Positions 25,576-33,420 of a stretch of DNA of 64,000 nucleotides are shown here, piece after piece. Below the pieces are notes generated by a model, which saw only the letters and a program-made list of their open reading frames with translations, was not told the origin of the DNA and did no database searches. Each line of letters begins with the position of its first letter. The stretch's first letter is position 1. Both the position numbers and the translations under genes were made by a program. The stretch is from Bacteroidales bacterium (GTDB taxonomy: Bacteria > Bacteroidota > Bacteroidia > Bacteroidales > UBA932): assembly GCA_016281315.1 (NCBI GenBank), contig JAEEIJ010000056.1, positions 1 to 64,000 of the forward strand, written 5' to 3'.

Positions 25576-26082
25576 ATGACCGAGCAGAAAGCATATTGGT
25601 TTGTGGCAAAGACGCGTCACGGAGCGGAGCTGGGAGTAAGGAACCGGCTCACGCAACTTGGCGTAGAGAGCTTTGTGCCAACCAGGGTGCGGCGTTCCAG
25701 TCGCGGCGGCGCTATGGTCGAGGAGCCTGTTCTTACCAGTTTCGTGTTCCTGCGCGCCACCAAGCTCGAGGCGCTGAGTCTGGTTCATCTATACGGCGTG
25801 AACGCCAGTCTTATGAACGATTGCGCCACGCATCAGCTCATGTTCGTGGCCGACAAATGCATGGAAGATTTCCGCAGGGTGCTGGACGCATCCATCGAGG
25901 AAGGCGGGCTCATGGACAAGCCCCTATCTGTGGGGGAAAGGGTGCGTGTAACCAAAGGCGCCCTCAAAGGCGTGGAGGGTTACGTGCTGGAACTGCAGGG
26001 GAGAATCTACGTGGTGGTAGGGCTTCTGAACTGTCTGTTCGCGCGGGCCCGGGTTCCCAGGGCCTGGCTGGAAAAAGTATAG
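25576..26082 (+). CDS. UpxY family transcription antiterminator (NusG-like)
   Basis: The 168-residue protein has an N-terminal NGN domain (about 5-105, starting YWFVAKTRHGAELGVRNRL) and a C-terminal KOW motif (about 118-150, VRVTKGALKGVEGYVLEL). These are the hallmarks of Bacteroides UpxY proteins, which bind RNA polymerase and let it read through long capsule operons. UpxY is usually the first gene of the operon it controls. Here it follows the initiating transferase on the opposite strand, so it would have to act in trans on the 19-gene minus-strand directon or only on its own short operon. The NGN start and length match the family. Confidence 0.92.
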   Translation: MTEQKAYWFVAKTRHGAELGVRNRLTQLGVESFVPTRVRRSSRGGAMVEEPVLTSFVFLRATKLEALSLVHLYGVNASLMNDCATHQLMFVADKCMEDFRRVLDASIEEGGLMDKPLSVGERVRVTKGALKGVEGYVLELQGRIYVVVGLLNCLFARARVPRAWLEKV

Positions 26083-26091
26083 CGATTATGC

Positions 26092-26134
26092 CCGAGTCCG
26101 CCATGATGAAACAAGTTTGTTTCGGGCGGGTCGG
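26092..26134. terminator. Stable hairpin after UpxY gene
   Basis: Nested complementary blocks CCGA/TCGG, CCGCC/GGCGG and GAAACA/TGTTTC form one long hairpin 9 bp after the UpxY stop. There is no T-tract, so it could be a terminator-like end or another REP-type palindrome. Confidence 0.4.
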
Positions 26135-26257
26135 AGCCATGTTTTCTGTGCTAACTGGGCGTTGCGGGTACGTCATTTCGACGCATTGATAATCAGTAGA
26201 TTATTGAAGGGATGTATCAAAACCGATATGCAATTTTGTATCAGAATTGATCCTGCC

Positions 26258-27592
26258 TTAAGCGTTCTCTTTGGCAAGATGACGCTCAATTCGGGCCCTC
26301 ATTTCGGGTTTTATCGTGTTTAGGAGATCCAGCCCTTTTTGCGTAAGAAGATACTTCTGTCTGGGGTGACGGGGAGATTGGGGATATAATAATGATACTA
26401 TCCCGTCTACTACGGCAGGATTGAGATATAATTTAAGGAAGTTGTCCCTTCCCTTGAGGTGCAGGTGCTCCATAATCTCTTTTACAGACAAGAATTCCTC
26501 TCCGATTGCCACAAGCAGGAAGAGCAAGTTCGTGTTCTCCAGGCTCTTTTCTTTTGGCCGGGCCTTAATTATTTTTTTGTCTGTTTTTGTGCGATTTTCG
26601 ACTGTAATTGGCTGCGAATCGGGGTAATTTACAGGTTCTTGACGGGTGATCTCAGCGATATCTTCCGCCTTACTTTCCTTCTTCCTGTCCTTTCCTTTTA
26701 CTTTTCTTGTATCGTTCTTATCCTCTTCTTGTCCTGCGCTTGTATTGTCGTTTAGTTTCGATTGCGTACTCCACTCGGCTGCCGGACGGACATGGACGTA
26801 CCGGTTTCTCAAATCCCACTGTTCTGACAGCAGTAAATTCCGGAAAAACCGCTCCAAATAGACGGGTTCATAGTCAATATTCTTCGCAATATTCCTGTAA
26901 TTTGCCCTTACGAGCGCGTTATGGAAGTACCATGAATCATTTTTAAATGTATCGATTTTGTAACAAATCCCCAATTTGCGCAGGTGCAGGAGGGTTAATA
27001 CTGCCGTGAAGCGTGTGTTTCCTTCTCCGAAAGGGCATATCTGCCAGATTTTAGAGATGAAGGCGACCAGATGTGCGATCATTTCATCTGAATCCGATGG
27101 GTCGTATCTATATTGGCGCTCTTTTTCTAGACATTGTTCCAGGGAGTAGATTACTTTTTCCGGACTTGCGAATGATAGTATGTCGCCGCCCAGAACCCAT
27201 TCTTTTTTTGATACCTCGATCTCTCTTGGCGTGCCGGCGTTTTCATATACGCCATTATAGATTTCCTTGTGCAGTGAAGCAAGGCCAACTGCACTTAAAT
27301 CAAACGTTTCTGATAGGAGAATTCCAGTGATATTTGCAGCAACTTTATCTGCTTCTTCTTTTTCTGGATCCCCTGCATCATGAATATTTCTTTCCAAATA
27401 GTAATTATTCAGCTGCTCCTTTAACTCGCCGATGCTGATTTTCCCGTTTATGTTTTTCTGCGACAGCTGCCAAATGTACTCCGACGCTCTCAGTCCGTCG
27501 GCTGCCTGGATTCCTATCGCAGTCTGCCAGGCTGCTTCTTTTTCGCTGCGGCCGGGCTCTTTTGTCTGTTTTTTATCGAGGATTCTTGCCAT
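26258..27592 (-). CDS. Fic-fold protein with Cys in place of catalytic His
   Basis: The 444-residue protein has a Fic core (about 85-260) and a C-terminal winged-helix-like domain (about 360-440, LSVKEIMEHLHLKGRDNFLK). The Fic motif reads CPFGEGNTRF (186-195). The usual H-P-F-x-[D/E]-G-N-x-R has its catalytic histidine replaced by cysteine (TGC codon), while the Glu, Gly, Asn and Arg needed for metal and phosphate binding are kept. Fic enzymes transfer AMP or other groups to target proteins; without the His a changed chemistry or a binding-only role is expected. A Lys-rich linker (about 280-345) joins the domains. The gene is visibly AT-richer than its neighbours, suggesting transfer. ATG 27592 is preferred over a TTG at 27604. 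Confidence 0.8.
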   Translation of the reverse strand: MARILDKKQTKEPGRSEKEAAWQTAIGIQAADGLRASEYIWQLSQKNINGKISIGELKEQLNNYYLERNIHDAGDPEKEEADKVAANITGILLSETFDLSAVGLASLHKEIYNGVYENAGTPREIEVSKKEWVLGGDILSFASPEKVIYSLEQCLEKERQYRYDPSDSDEMIAHLVAFISKIWQICPFGEGNTRFTAVLTLLHLRKLGICYKIDTFKNDSWYFHNALVRANYRNIAKNIDYEPVYLERFFRNLLLSEQWDLRNRYVHVRPAAEWSTQSKLNDNTSAGQEEDKNDTRKVKGKDRKKESKAEDIAEITRQEPVNYPDSQPITVENRTKTDKKIIKARPKEKSLENTNLLFLLVAIGEEFLSVKEIMEHLHLKGRDNFLKLYLNPAVVDGIVSLLYPQSPRHPRQKYLLTQKGLDLLNTIKPEMRARIERHLAKENA

Positions 27593-27601
27593 ATCTTTCA
27601 G

Positions 27602-27633
27602 CAAAATTACTAATATTCACCTGAAATGCCAAA
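27602..27633 (-). promoter_or_regulatory. Consensus promoter of Fic-like gene
   Basis: TTTG (27630-27633) is exactly 20 bp from TAATTTTG (27602-27609) on the minus strand. The expected start of transcription is at most a few nt before ATG 27592. Confidence 0.65.
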
Positions 27634-27674
27634 CATAATAGATTTCTTGACTGCGTTCTTTCGCTGATTCTTCT

Positions 27675-27682
27675 TATATTTG
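27675..27682 (+). promoter_or_regulatory. -7 element TATATTTG before EEP hydrolase
   Basis: TATATTTG ends 7 bp before ATG 27690, predicting a leaderless or nearly leaderless mRNA. A clear -33 TTTG at 20 bp is absent. Confidence 0.5.
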
Positions 27683-27689
27683 TAAAACT

Positions 27690-28472
27690 ATGAAGCATTT
27701 CTACCTATATCCCCTCCTGCTGCTTGCGCTGCTCTCCTGCGGGAATTGCCAGAAGGCAGCAAAGGGGCCGCAGCGGCTTACGCTGATGACCTACAACGTG
27801 GGTGTTTTCGGCAAGTATATGGAAAACAGCACAGAAGGCGTGGCCGCACTCATCAACCGGAGCGGCGCCCGCTACGTGGGCCTGAACGAGACGGACAGTC
27901 TCACCACGCGGCACTACGCCTATCAAGTGAAGGACCTGGCGCAGGCATTGGGGGCCGATTGGCACTATTACTTCGCCCGGGCGATGGCCTACCAGGGCGG
28001 AGCCTATGGAAACAGCGTGGTCACCCCCAGCCGCATCATACACCGCTACCGCATCGCGCTTCCGAAAGGGGAGGGGGCCGAGCCCCGCAGCGCGGCCGTC
28101 GTTGAAACGGAGGAGTGCGTTTTCGCCTCCGCGCACCTGGATCATCGCAGCCCGGAAGCCGCCCTTGCGCAGATGAAGACCCTCAATGACTGGTTCGCGG
28201 CTGTCTATAAAAACAGTAAAAAGCCCGTCTTCCTGTGCGGGGACTTCAATGTGGAGCCGGAGAGCGATGTGATCCAGCTGGCCAAGACCCGCTGGACGCT
28301 CCTTTCCGGAACAGCCAACACTTATTCGTCCAAAAACCTGAGGAAGTGCATCGACTACATCTTCGCTTTCAAGGATGCCGCCCCCGTGACGGTGGAAAGC
28401 GCCCAGGTCCTCACCGAGGGCACACAGGATCTCTCGGACCATTGTCCCATCGTAATTACAGTCAGATACTGA
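27690..28472 (+). CDS. Endonuclease/exonuclease/phosphatase family lipoprotein
   Basis: The product is 260 residues with an N-terminal lipoprotein signal (MKHFYLYPLLLLALLSC; Cys17). The EEP fold shows LMTYNVG (32-38; metal-linked Asn36), GLNETDS with the metal-binding Glu, ASAHLDHRS, FLCGDFNVEP (Asp and Asn of the active site) and LSDHCPIVI (terminal Asp-His pair). Proteins of this kind cleave phosphodiesters or phosphomonoesters; Bacteroidales exported members are often annotated as putative sphingomyelinase or inositol-phosphate hydrolase. It lies 1 bp before a secreted phosphatase-glycosidase fusion, so the pair may release phosphate and sugar from phosphorylated or phosphodiester-linked substrates outside the cytoplasm. 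Confidence 0.85.
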   Translation: MKHFYLYPLLLLALLSCGNCQKAAKGPQRLTLMTYNVGVFGKYMENSTEGVAALINRSGARYVGLNETDSLTTRHYAYQVKDLAQALGADWHYYFARAMAYQGGAYGNSVVTPSRIIHRYRIALPKGEGAEPRSAAVVETEECVFASAHLDHRSPEAALAQMKTLNDWFAAVYKNSKKPVFLCGDFNVEPESDVIQLAKTRWTLLSGTANTYSSKNLRKCIDYIFAFKDAAPVTVESAQVLTEGTQDLSDHCPIVITVRY

Positions 28473-28473
28473 T

Positions 28474-30612
28474 ATGAAAAGGATACTGCTCGTAAGCATC
28501 GGCCTCCTTTTGGCCCTGGCCGCATCGGCCCAGCGTACGAACGTGCGCGAAGAAGTCCTCAATGACTGGAACAAGTCTTCCGGCCTGGACTGCGTCTATG
28601 ACCAAAGCCCCAAGGCTGCTACGCCGGCCCCGAAGGGCTATGAGGCGGTTTACATCGGCCATTACGGCAGGCACGGCTCCCGCTATGCCTATACCGCCAG
28701 GGCCTATACCGTCCTCCTGGAAATGCTCGCCCGGGGGCAGAAGGAAGGGAACCTCACCCCTTACGGAGAGAAGCTCCTGGCCGATTTGCAGCCTTTCTGG
28801 GACATCGTGCGCTACCGCGTGGGCGACCTAACGCCGCTGGGCTGGCAGCAGCACCAGTACATCGCCCGGACGATGGTGAAGAGCTTTCCCACGGTCTTCG
28901 GCAAGGGAAGCAAGGTGGACGCCTGCTCCAGCGCTTCCGAGCGCTCAATACTCAGTATGTCCTCGTGCTGCGCCGAACTGTCCCGCGTGGCGCCCAAGAC
29001 GGAGATTTACGCGCATCAGAGCATCCTGGATATGAATGCCACCCGTCCCAATGATAAGAACAATCCTTTCCGCTATGAGGGTCCTGCCACGCGTTTCCCC
29101 TATGCGGAATCGCCGGAGGCCTTCTTCCTGCGCAAGTTCCCCCAGTACAGGACCGTACTGGGCCGCCTGTTCAAGGATCCGGATGCCGGGCTGGCCTCCT
29201 ATACTCCCTGGAACGCCTTCTTCAACATTTATATGTTCATCGCCGGTATGAACAGCATTCCGGAGGAGGAGAGACTGGACGTGAGCGGGCTCGTAACCAA
29301 GGAGGAATACGCCATCCTGTGGGAGACCGACAACTACGACCGCTTCCGCGAGTACATCAAGTACCGCACGCCCAACAGTTCCGTCGTGGAGGATATCGTC
29401 CGGAAGGCCGATGAAGCCCTCGCCTCCGGTCAGCGGGGCGCGCACCTCCGCTTCGGCCACGACCACGTGCTGATGTCCCTGCTGATGGTGATGGACATCG
29501 ACGGATTCGACACGGTTCCCTCCGACAACGACGAGCTGGTGTACTGGTTCCAGAGTTTCCGTTCGCCCAAGGCCACGAACCTGCAGTTCGTGTTCTACAA
29601 GCCGAAGAAAAAGGGCGGCGACGTGCTGGTGAAACTGCTCCTGAACGGCGAGGAAGCGCATTTCGGCCAGCTGGAGGGCTTCCCGTACTATAAGTGGGCC
29701 GATGTCCGCACCTACCTTCTCGAGCGGGTGGCGAAGTTCGCCTACAGGCCCGCCGACGGCCAGTGGACGGTGACGGAAGTGACGCCGGGCCTGAACTATA
29801 TGGAGTTCCGCGGTATGGAGCCCGTCTCCGGCAGCGCCCAGCAGATTTTCGTGGCCGATTGCGACCTCAACCAGCCAGGCTTCTCCTTCCGGTACGCAAT
29901 GGCCGGGGAGGACGTCGGCGTGGCCTCGGACGTGCTGCGGAAGTACGATGCCCTGGTCTCGATGAACGCCGCCTATGAACGCACTTCGGTGGTGGTGAAG
30001 GTGGACGGCGAACTCATTTCCAATATGCCCTACAACACCGTGATGACAAGCCCCGTCCCCAACTGGAAAAGCGAGGCGGCCATCTATACGTCGGCCGACG
30101 GACGCACGGTGGAGATTGCCTATGAAGGCAAGGGACGTTCGCTTTCCGAACTTCGTCAGCTGTATGCAGCATCGGCCTGGCCGAATATCTATACCAGCGC
30201 CCCGATGCTCATCGCGGACCACCAGCCCGTGGGGGCTTCCTTCGCCGGTTTCCATACGGCCGCTGAAATCGCCAAACTGAACTACGAAGATCCCGTCCGG
30301 CACCAGGGAGTGCGGCATCCCCGCACCGCCGTGGCGCTTACAGACAACGGCCACCTGCTGATGGTAGTGGTGGACGGCCGGCGGCCCGGCGTGAGCGAAG
30401 GGATGTCGGCCCGGGAACTCACCCTGTTCCTGGAGGAGAACTTCCACCCGAAGGATGCCATCAATATGGACGGCGGCGGCTCTTCCACGCTCTGCGTCGC
30501 AGGGCAGGGGGATCCTTCCACGCACGTGGTGAACTACCCCGTGGACAACAAGCGCTACGACCACACCGGCGAGCGCCACGTCTCTACCTATTTCTATCTG
30601 GTGAAAGAATAA
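28474..30612 (+). CDS. Histidine acid phosphatase fused to NAGPA-type phosphodiester glycosidase
   Basis: This 712-residue secreted protein has signal MKRILLVSIGLLLALAASAQ. Residues about 25-450 are a histidine-type phosphatase: GHYGRHGSR (62-70) gives the RHG nucleophile motif and RFGHDHVLM (near 328) the HD proton-donor motif, as in MINPP/phytase-like enzymes. Residues about 465-712 form a phosphodiester glycosidase domain like lysosomal NAGPA (PF09992): HPRTAVALTDNGHLLMVVVD and NMDGGGSSTLCV. NAGPA removes GlcNAc from GlcNAc-1-phospho-6-mannose. A combined protein could first uncover a sugar phosphate and then remove the phosphate. It is cotranscribed with the EEP gene 1 bp upstream; a hairpin terminator follows. 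Confidence 0.88.
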   Translation: MKRILLVSIGLLLALAASAQRTNVREEVLNDWNKSSGLDCVYDQSPKAATPAPKGYEAVYIGHYGRHGSRYAYTARAYTVLLEMLARGQKEGNLTPYGEKLLADLQPFWDIVRYRVGDLTPLGWQQHQYIARTMVKSFPTVFGKGSKVDACSSASERSILSMSSCCAELSRVAPKTEIYAHQSILDMNATRPNDKNNPFRYEGPATRFPYAESPEAFFLRKFPQYRTVLGRLFKDPDAGLASYTPWNAFFNIYMFIAGMNSIPEEERLDVSGLVTKEEYAILWETDNYDRFREYIKYRTPNSSVVEDIVRKADEALASGQRGAHLRFGHDHVLMSLLMVMDIDGFDTVPSDNDELVYWFQSFRSPKATNLQFVFYKPKKKGGDVLVKLLLNGEEAHFGQLEGFPYYKWADVRTYLLERVAKFAYRPADGQWTVTEVTPGLNYMEFRGMEPVSGSAQQIFVADCDLNQPGFSFRYAMAGEDVGVASDVLRKYDALVSMNAAYERTSVVVKVDGELISNMPYNTVMTSPVPNWKSEAAIYTSADGRTVEIAYEGKGRSLSELRQLYAASAWPNIYTSAPMLIADHQPVGASFAGFHTAAEIAKLNYEDPVRHQGVRHPRTAVALTDNGHLLMVVVDGRRPGVSEGMSARELTLFLEENFHPKDAINMDGGGSSTLCVAGQGDPSTHVVNYPVDNKRYDHTGERHVSTYFYLVKE

Positions 30613-30648
30613 GGTTTCCCCGGGGGGTTCCGTCATAATGACCATCTT

Positions 30649-30679
30649 AAGCACGCCAGGAGGGTATGGCGTGCTTTTG
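30649..30679 (+). terminator. Hairpin terminator after phosphatase-glycosidase gene
   Basis: AAGCACGCC (30649-30657) pairs with GGCGTGCTT (30668-30676) and is followed by TT. The stem is 9 bp with a 10-nt loop, 36 bp after the stop codon. Confidence 0.7.
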
Positions 30680-30935
30680 ATTGTTATGGCTGACATTCTT
30701 AAGCACGCAGGAAGCCCTCATCGTGCCTTAGATGGCACGATGCTGCAATCTTACCCTGGAAATGGGCTAGAAATCAAGGTAAGATCGTCGCAGGAAAAGC
30801 CGCGGAGCGAATAGGATTCTTATGATTCAGCCAAATTGCCCGTTCCAGCCTGATCACCCACCCGAAGGGGGAAGGTTGGCACAAATTCAAGCGTCAAGCG
30901 TGCCGCCGGGCTTCGCCCGCTTTAACGATTATAAA
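30680..30935. other. Non-coding structured stretch
   Basis: No credible coding frame was seen between the phosphatase-glycosidase gene and ssb (about 400 bp in all). The stretch repeats CTTAAGCACGC near 30700 (also at 30646), then has the hairpin ATCGTGCC/GGCACGAT (about 30720-30742) and a longer-range pair ATCTTACC/GGTAAGAT (about 30748-30785). It could hold a small RNA, a decayed element or stacked terminators. Confidence 0.35.
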
Positions 30936-30977
30936 ATGGCGCAGGCCTCTCGCTAAAAATGAGACCTGCGCCATTTA
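30936..30977. terminator. Hairpin downstream of ssb
   Basis: ATGGCGCAGG and CCTGCGCCAT pair across an A-rich loop, flanked by T-rich sequence. It lies 34 bp beyond the ssb stop and can work for the minus strand. Confidence 0.65.
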
Positions 30978-31010
30978 TTGTGGGAACCAGCGCCGTTGGG
31001 GGCCTCCTGC

Positions 31011-31574
31011 TTAGAACGGCAGGTCGTCCGAGGTTTCGGGCGCGGGGATGGGGCCGTTGTAGTCCGGGCTCACGGGCGCCGGGGCCGGAGCGGCGGGAGC
31101 CGCAGGTGTGGCCGGAGCGTAAGCGGCGGGCTGAGGAGCGGGGGCCGATGCAGGCGCAGGGGCGTAACCGCCCTGATAGCCGGAAGAAGGCGTGGGAGCC
31201 GGCTGGCCGGCGCCTTCGCCGTCCGGGCGCTTGCCCAGGAGCTGGAGGACATCGGCCACTACCTCCGTGGTGTAGCGCTTGTTGCCGGTCTGGTCCGTCC
31301 ACTGACGGGTGCGCAGTTTGCCTTCGATGTAGATCTGGGAGCCCTTGTGCACGAATTTCTCCGCTACATCTGCGTTATTGCGCCAAACGACCACATTGTG
31401 CCATTCGGTGTTTTCACGCGGTTCGCCGCTGCGGTCGCGGTAGCGTTCCGTAGTGGCCAGGCGGAGGGTGGCAACCTTCACGGCGCCGGCGGGATTCTGG
31501 GGATTGGACTCAAGGTAACGTACTTCGGGGTCGTTTCCAACGTTACCGATCAGCATAACTTTGTTCAGTGACAT
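31011..31574 (-). CDS. ssb: Single-stranded DNA-binding protein
   Basis: The 187-residue protein begins MSLNKVMLIGNVGNDPEVRY and has the OB-fold core through about residue 107 (WHNVVVWRNNADVAEKFVHK, QIYIEGKLRTRQW). A Pro/Ala-rich disordered linker follows (about 115-172), and the acidic tip DDLPF binds partner proteins in replication and repair. SSB coats ssDNA as a tetramer. It stands alone after a 71-bp gap from aroE, with a hairpin terminator downstream. The linker is longer and more Ala/Pro-rich than in many Bacteroides SSBs. Confidence 0.97.
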   Translation of the reverse strand: MSLNKVMLIGNVGNDPEVRYLESNPQNPAGAVKVATLRLATTERYRDRSGEPRENTEWHNVVVWRNNADVAEKFVHKGSQIYIEGKLRTRQWTDQTGNKRYTTEVVADVLQLLGKRPDGEGAGQPAPTPSSGYQGGYAPAPASAPAPQPAAYAPATPAAPAAPAPAPVSPDYNGPIPAPETSDDLPF

Positions 31575-31645
31575 AATACGTATAATTTAAAAACAAGGGC
31601 GTCCTGTAAACGTCTCTGCAAGATACGAATAAATGCGGGAATTCC

Positions 31646-32371
31646 CTACAGGGCCGCGGACATTTTTTCTAACGAAGGCTCCTCTCCGGTGAAAAGCTTA
31701 TAGCCGGCCATCGCCTGCCACAGGAGCCACTGCCGGCCGCTGATGTACCGGCGGCACTGGACCTGGTCCAACGAAGGGCGCTTGTATTCCGCTTCCAGCA
31801 CAAGGGCATCGGCCAGCGGCAGGCCGGAAGGCACCGGGGCGGAAGAAGGCAGCGAATAAACCACCAGCGAAGGCTGTAGAGCGCCGCAGGCGCCCAGATC
31901 GCAGCCGGAGCAGCCGAAAGCAGCAGCCAGGGCGGAAACCTTTTCCGGAGAACGTCCCGCTACGGTAACCTCACACCCCAGTTGAAGGCAGGCTGCGACG
32001 GCCGCCCGCGCGGCGCCGCCGGTGCCCACCACCAGGGCTGAATGTCCGACCGGAGATCCCAGCGCTCCCTGCACGCCATCCACATCCGTGTTGTAGCCCC
32101 AGAGCGCTCCGCCGCGGCGGACTACCAGATTCACGGCGCCGGTAAGGCGGGCGGCCGGGGAGAGCCGGTCCACCGCAGCAAAGGCATCCTGTTTAAAGGG
32201 CGCCGTTACGTTGATCCCCGTATAACCTTCTTCCAAAAACGCCATCCAGGCGTCTTCGAAGGCCGGATAATCCAACAAATCATAGGGGTAGCGCCCGTCA
32301 TAGGCGGCGGAAAACAGCACCGGAGAAAGGGACCCGGCCAGCGGATGTCCTATGAGGGCGAAACGTTTCAT
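31646..32371 (-). CDS. aroE: Shikimate dehydrogenase
   Basis: The product is 241 residues from ATG 32371, which forms an ATGA overlap with the gene upstream; a much longer open frame to 32959 is antisense noise over that gene. MKRFALIGHPLAGSLSPVLF is the shikimate-binding start (SLSP), NVTAPFKQDAF holds the catalytic Lys, WGYNTDVDG the catalytic Asp region, and VVGTGGAARAAVAACLQLG the NADP Rossmann loop. It reduces 3-dehydroshikimate in the aromatic amino acid pathway; aroK lies at 55854. It is shorter than E. coli AroE but near the usual Bacteroidetes size. Confidence 0.92.
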   Translation of the reverse strand: MKRFALIGHPLAGSLSPVLFSAAYDGRYPYDLLDYPAFEDAWMAFLEEGYTGINVTAPFKQDAFAAVDRLSPAARLTGAVNLVVRRGGALWGYNTDVDGVQGALGSPVGHSALVVGTGGAARAAVAACLQLGCEVTVAGRSPEKVSALAAAFGCSGCDLGACGALQPSLVVYSLPSSAPVPSGLPLADALVLEAEYKRPSLDQVQCRRYISGRQWLLWQAMAGYKLFTGEEPSLEKMSAAL

Positions 32372-33351
32372 CGGCCCCGGCGGAAAAAGCTCTCGTGCAG
32401 GTAGGACCCCAGGCCGCAGAGCGCGTGTACGATCACCTGGGACTCGTGATTGAGGACGGCATAGACCATACTCAGATCCAGCGGGACTTTCCAGACGGCC
32501 TGCATAGCGCCGGCCACCATCCCGTGGTACACGCCGAAGCCGCCGGGAACCGGCACGATGGTGCTGATGGTCCCCACCAGCGACAGGAACAGGGCATCCA
32601 GCAGCGTCCGCTCTTCCAGCAGCGGCAGGGCCCACAGGATGCAGGCGCTCATCAGCCAGTAGAAGGTCCAGATGATGAGGGTATAGAGCAGGAAGAGCCA
32701 GCCTTTCTCCATATGCCGGAAAGAGCCGATACCCTTGCCGATGCCGGCGACGAACTCCCAAGTCCGTGCCCAGAAACCGCCCTTTTTCCGGAGGAACCAG
32801 AGCAGGGGAATCAGCACGGCCACCAGGGCCAGCACGCCCCACAGCACCCAGCTCAGGGCGCTGCCCCCGCCGAACAGCCCGGAGACGAAGTCCCCGAAGT
32901 CCCCCCAGCGGGAGAGGACCACGACAACGGTAATCAGGCCCACGAACAGCAGGTCCCACACGCGTTCGGTAACGATGGTGCCGATGACTTTATCGGCCCC
33001 CAAAAGACGCTTCCCATCGGCATCCTTGGAGGAATGGCCCACCACGCAGCCCATCTTGGCCAGCTCCCCGGCGCGCGGAACGGCCAGGTTTACCACCATC
33101 CCGATGTTGTAGGCGTTGAAACAGGTGACGAGCGAGACGGAGGGGTCCAGGGGCTTCAGGAGCATCTGCCAGCGGAGAGCGCGGATGAAAAGGGATGCCA
33201 CGCCCAGGAACATAGACAACAGGACATAGGACCATCGGCACTGCTGCAAGGCCGTCCAGAAGGCCGCCCAGTCGATGTTCCTCAGGCACAGCCACACCAG
33301 AACGGCCGCGACGGCCGCCCAGAAAACATACCTGAAAACTTTCTTTTTCAT
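32368..33351 (-). CDS. Flippase-like/LPG-synthase-type integral membrane protein
   Basis: The 327-residue polytopic protein (about eight helices) starts MKKKVFRYVFWAAVAAVLVW. It carries the AGELAKMG segment and VPVPGGFGVYHGMV, typical of the lysylphosphatidylglycerol synthase membrane domain/UPF0104 family (flippase-like domain). There is no cytoplasmic aminoacyl-transferase domain, so it is not a full MprF. It probably moves or shields a lipid in the inner membrane, but the substrate is unknown. The end overlaps aroE by 4 bp, and its promoter region is shared divergently with the PfkB kinase gene. Confidence 0.85.
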   Translation of the reverse strand: MKKKVFRYVFWAAVAAVLVWLCLRNIDWAAFWTALQQCRWSYVLLSMFLGVASLFIRALRWQMLLKPLDPSVSLVTCFNAYNIGMVVNLAVPRAGELAKMGCVVGHSSKDADGKRLLGADKVIGTIVTERVWDLLFVGLITVVVVLSRWGDFGDFVSGLFGGGSALSWVLWGVLALVAVLIPLLWFLRKKGGFWARTWEFVAGIGKGIGSFRHMEKGWLFLLYTLIIWTFYWLMSACILWALPLLEERTLLDALFLSLVGTISTIVPVPGGFGVYHGMVAGAMQAVWKVPLDLSMVYAVLNHESQVIVHALCGLGSYLHESFFRRGR

Positions 33352-33358
33352 CCAGTAA

Positions 33359-33366
33359 CAAAGGTA
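33359..33366 (-). promoter_or_regulatory. -7 element TACCTTTG before flippase-like gene
   Basis: TACCTTTG on the minus strand lies 7 bp before ATG 33351, predicting an almost leaderless mRNA. Confidence 0.5.
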
Positions 33367-33389
33367 ATGGAAAATTGTCAAATTATGGC

Positions 33390-33397
33390 TAAATTTG
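33390..33397 (+). promoter_or_regulatory. -7 element TAAATTTG before PfkB kinase
   Basis: TAAATTTG ends 23 bp before ATG 33421, leaving a leader of about 17 nt. It is divergent from the flippase-like gene promoter. Confidence 0.45.
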
Positions 33398-33420
33398 TGA
33401 GTTAAACTCGCATCGGCCCT

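Noticed and set aside
26083..26257. Attachment site or integrase remnant next to the AT-rich Fic-like gene
   Set aside because: Only a hairpin was seen; no tRNA gene, direct repeat or integrase fragment supports an integration site.
32372..32959. Longer aroE frame
   Set aside because: The part upstream of ATG 32371 lies inside the flippase-like gene in another frame; MKRFALIGHPLAGSLSP is the true family start.
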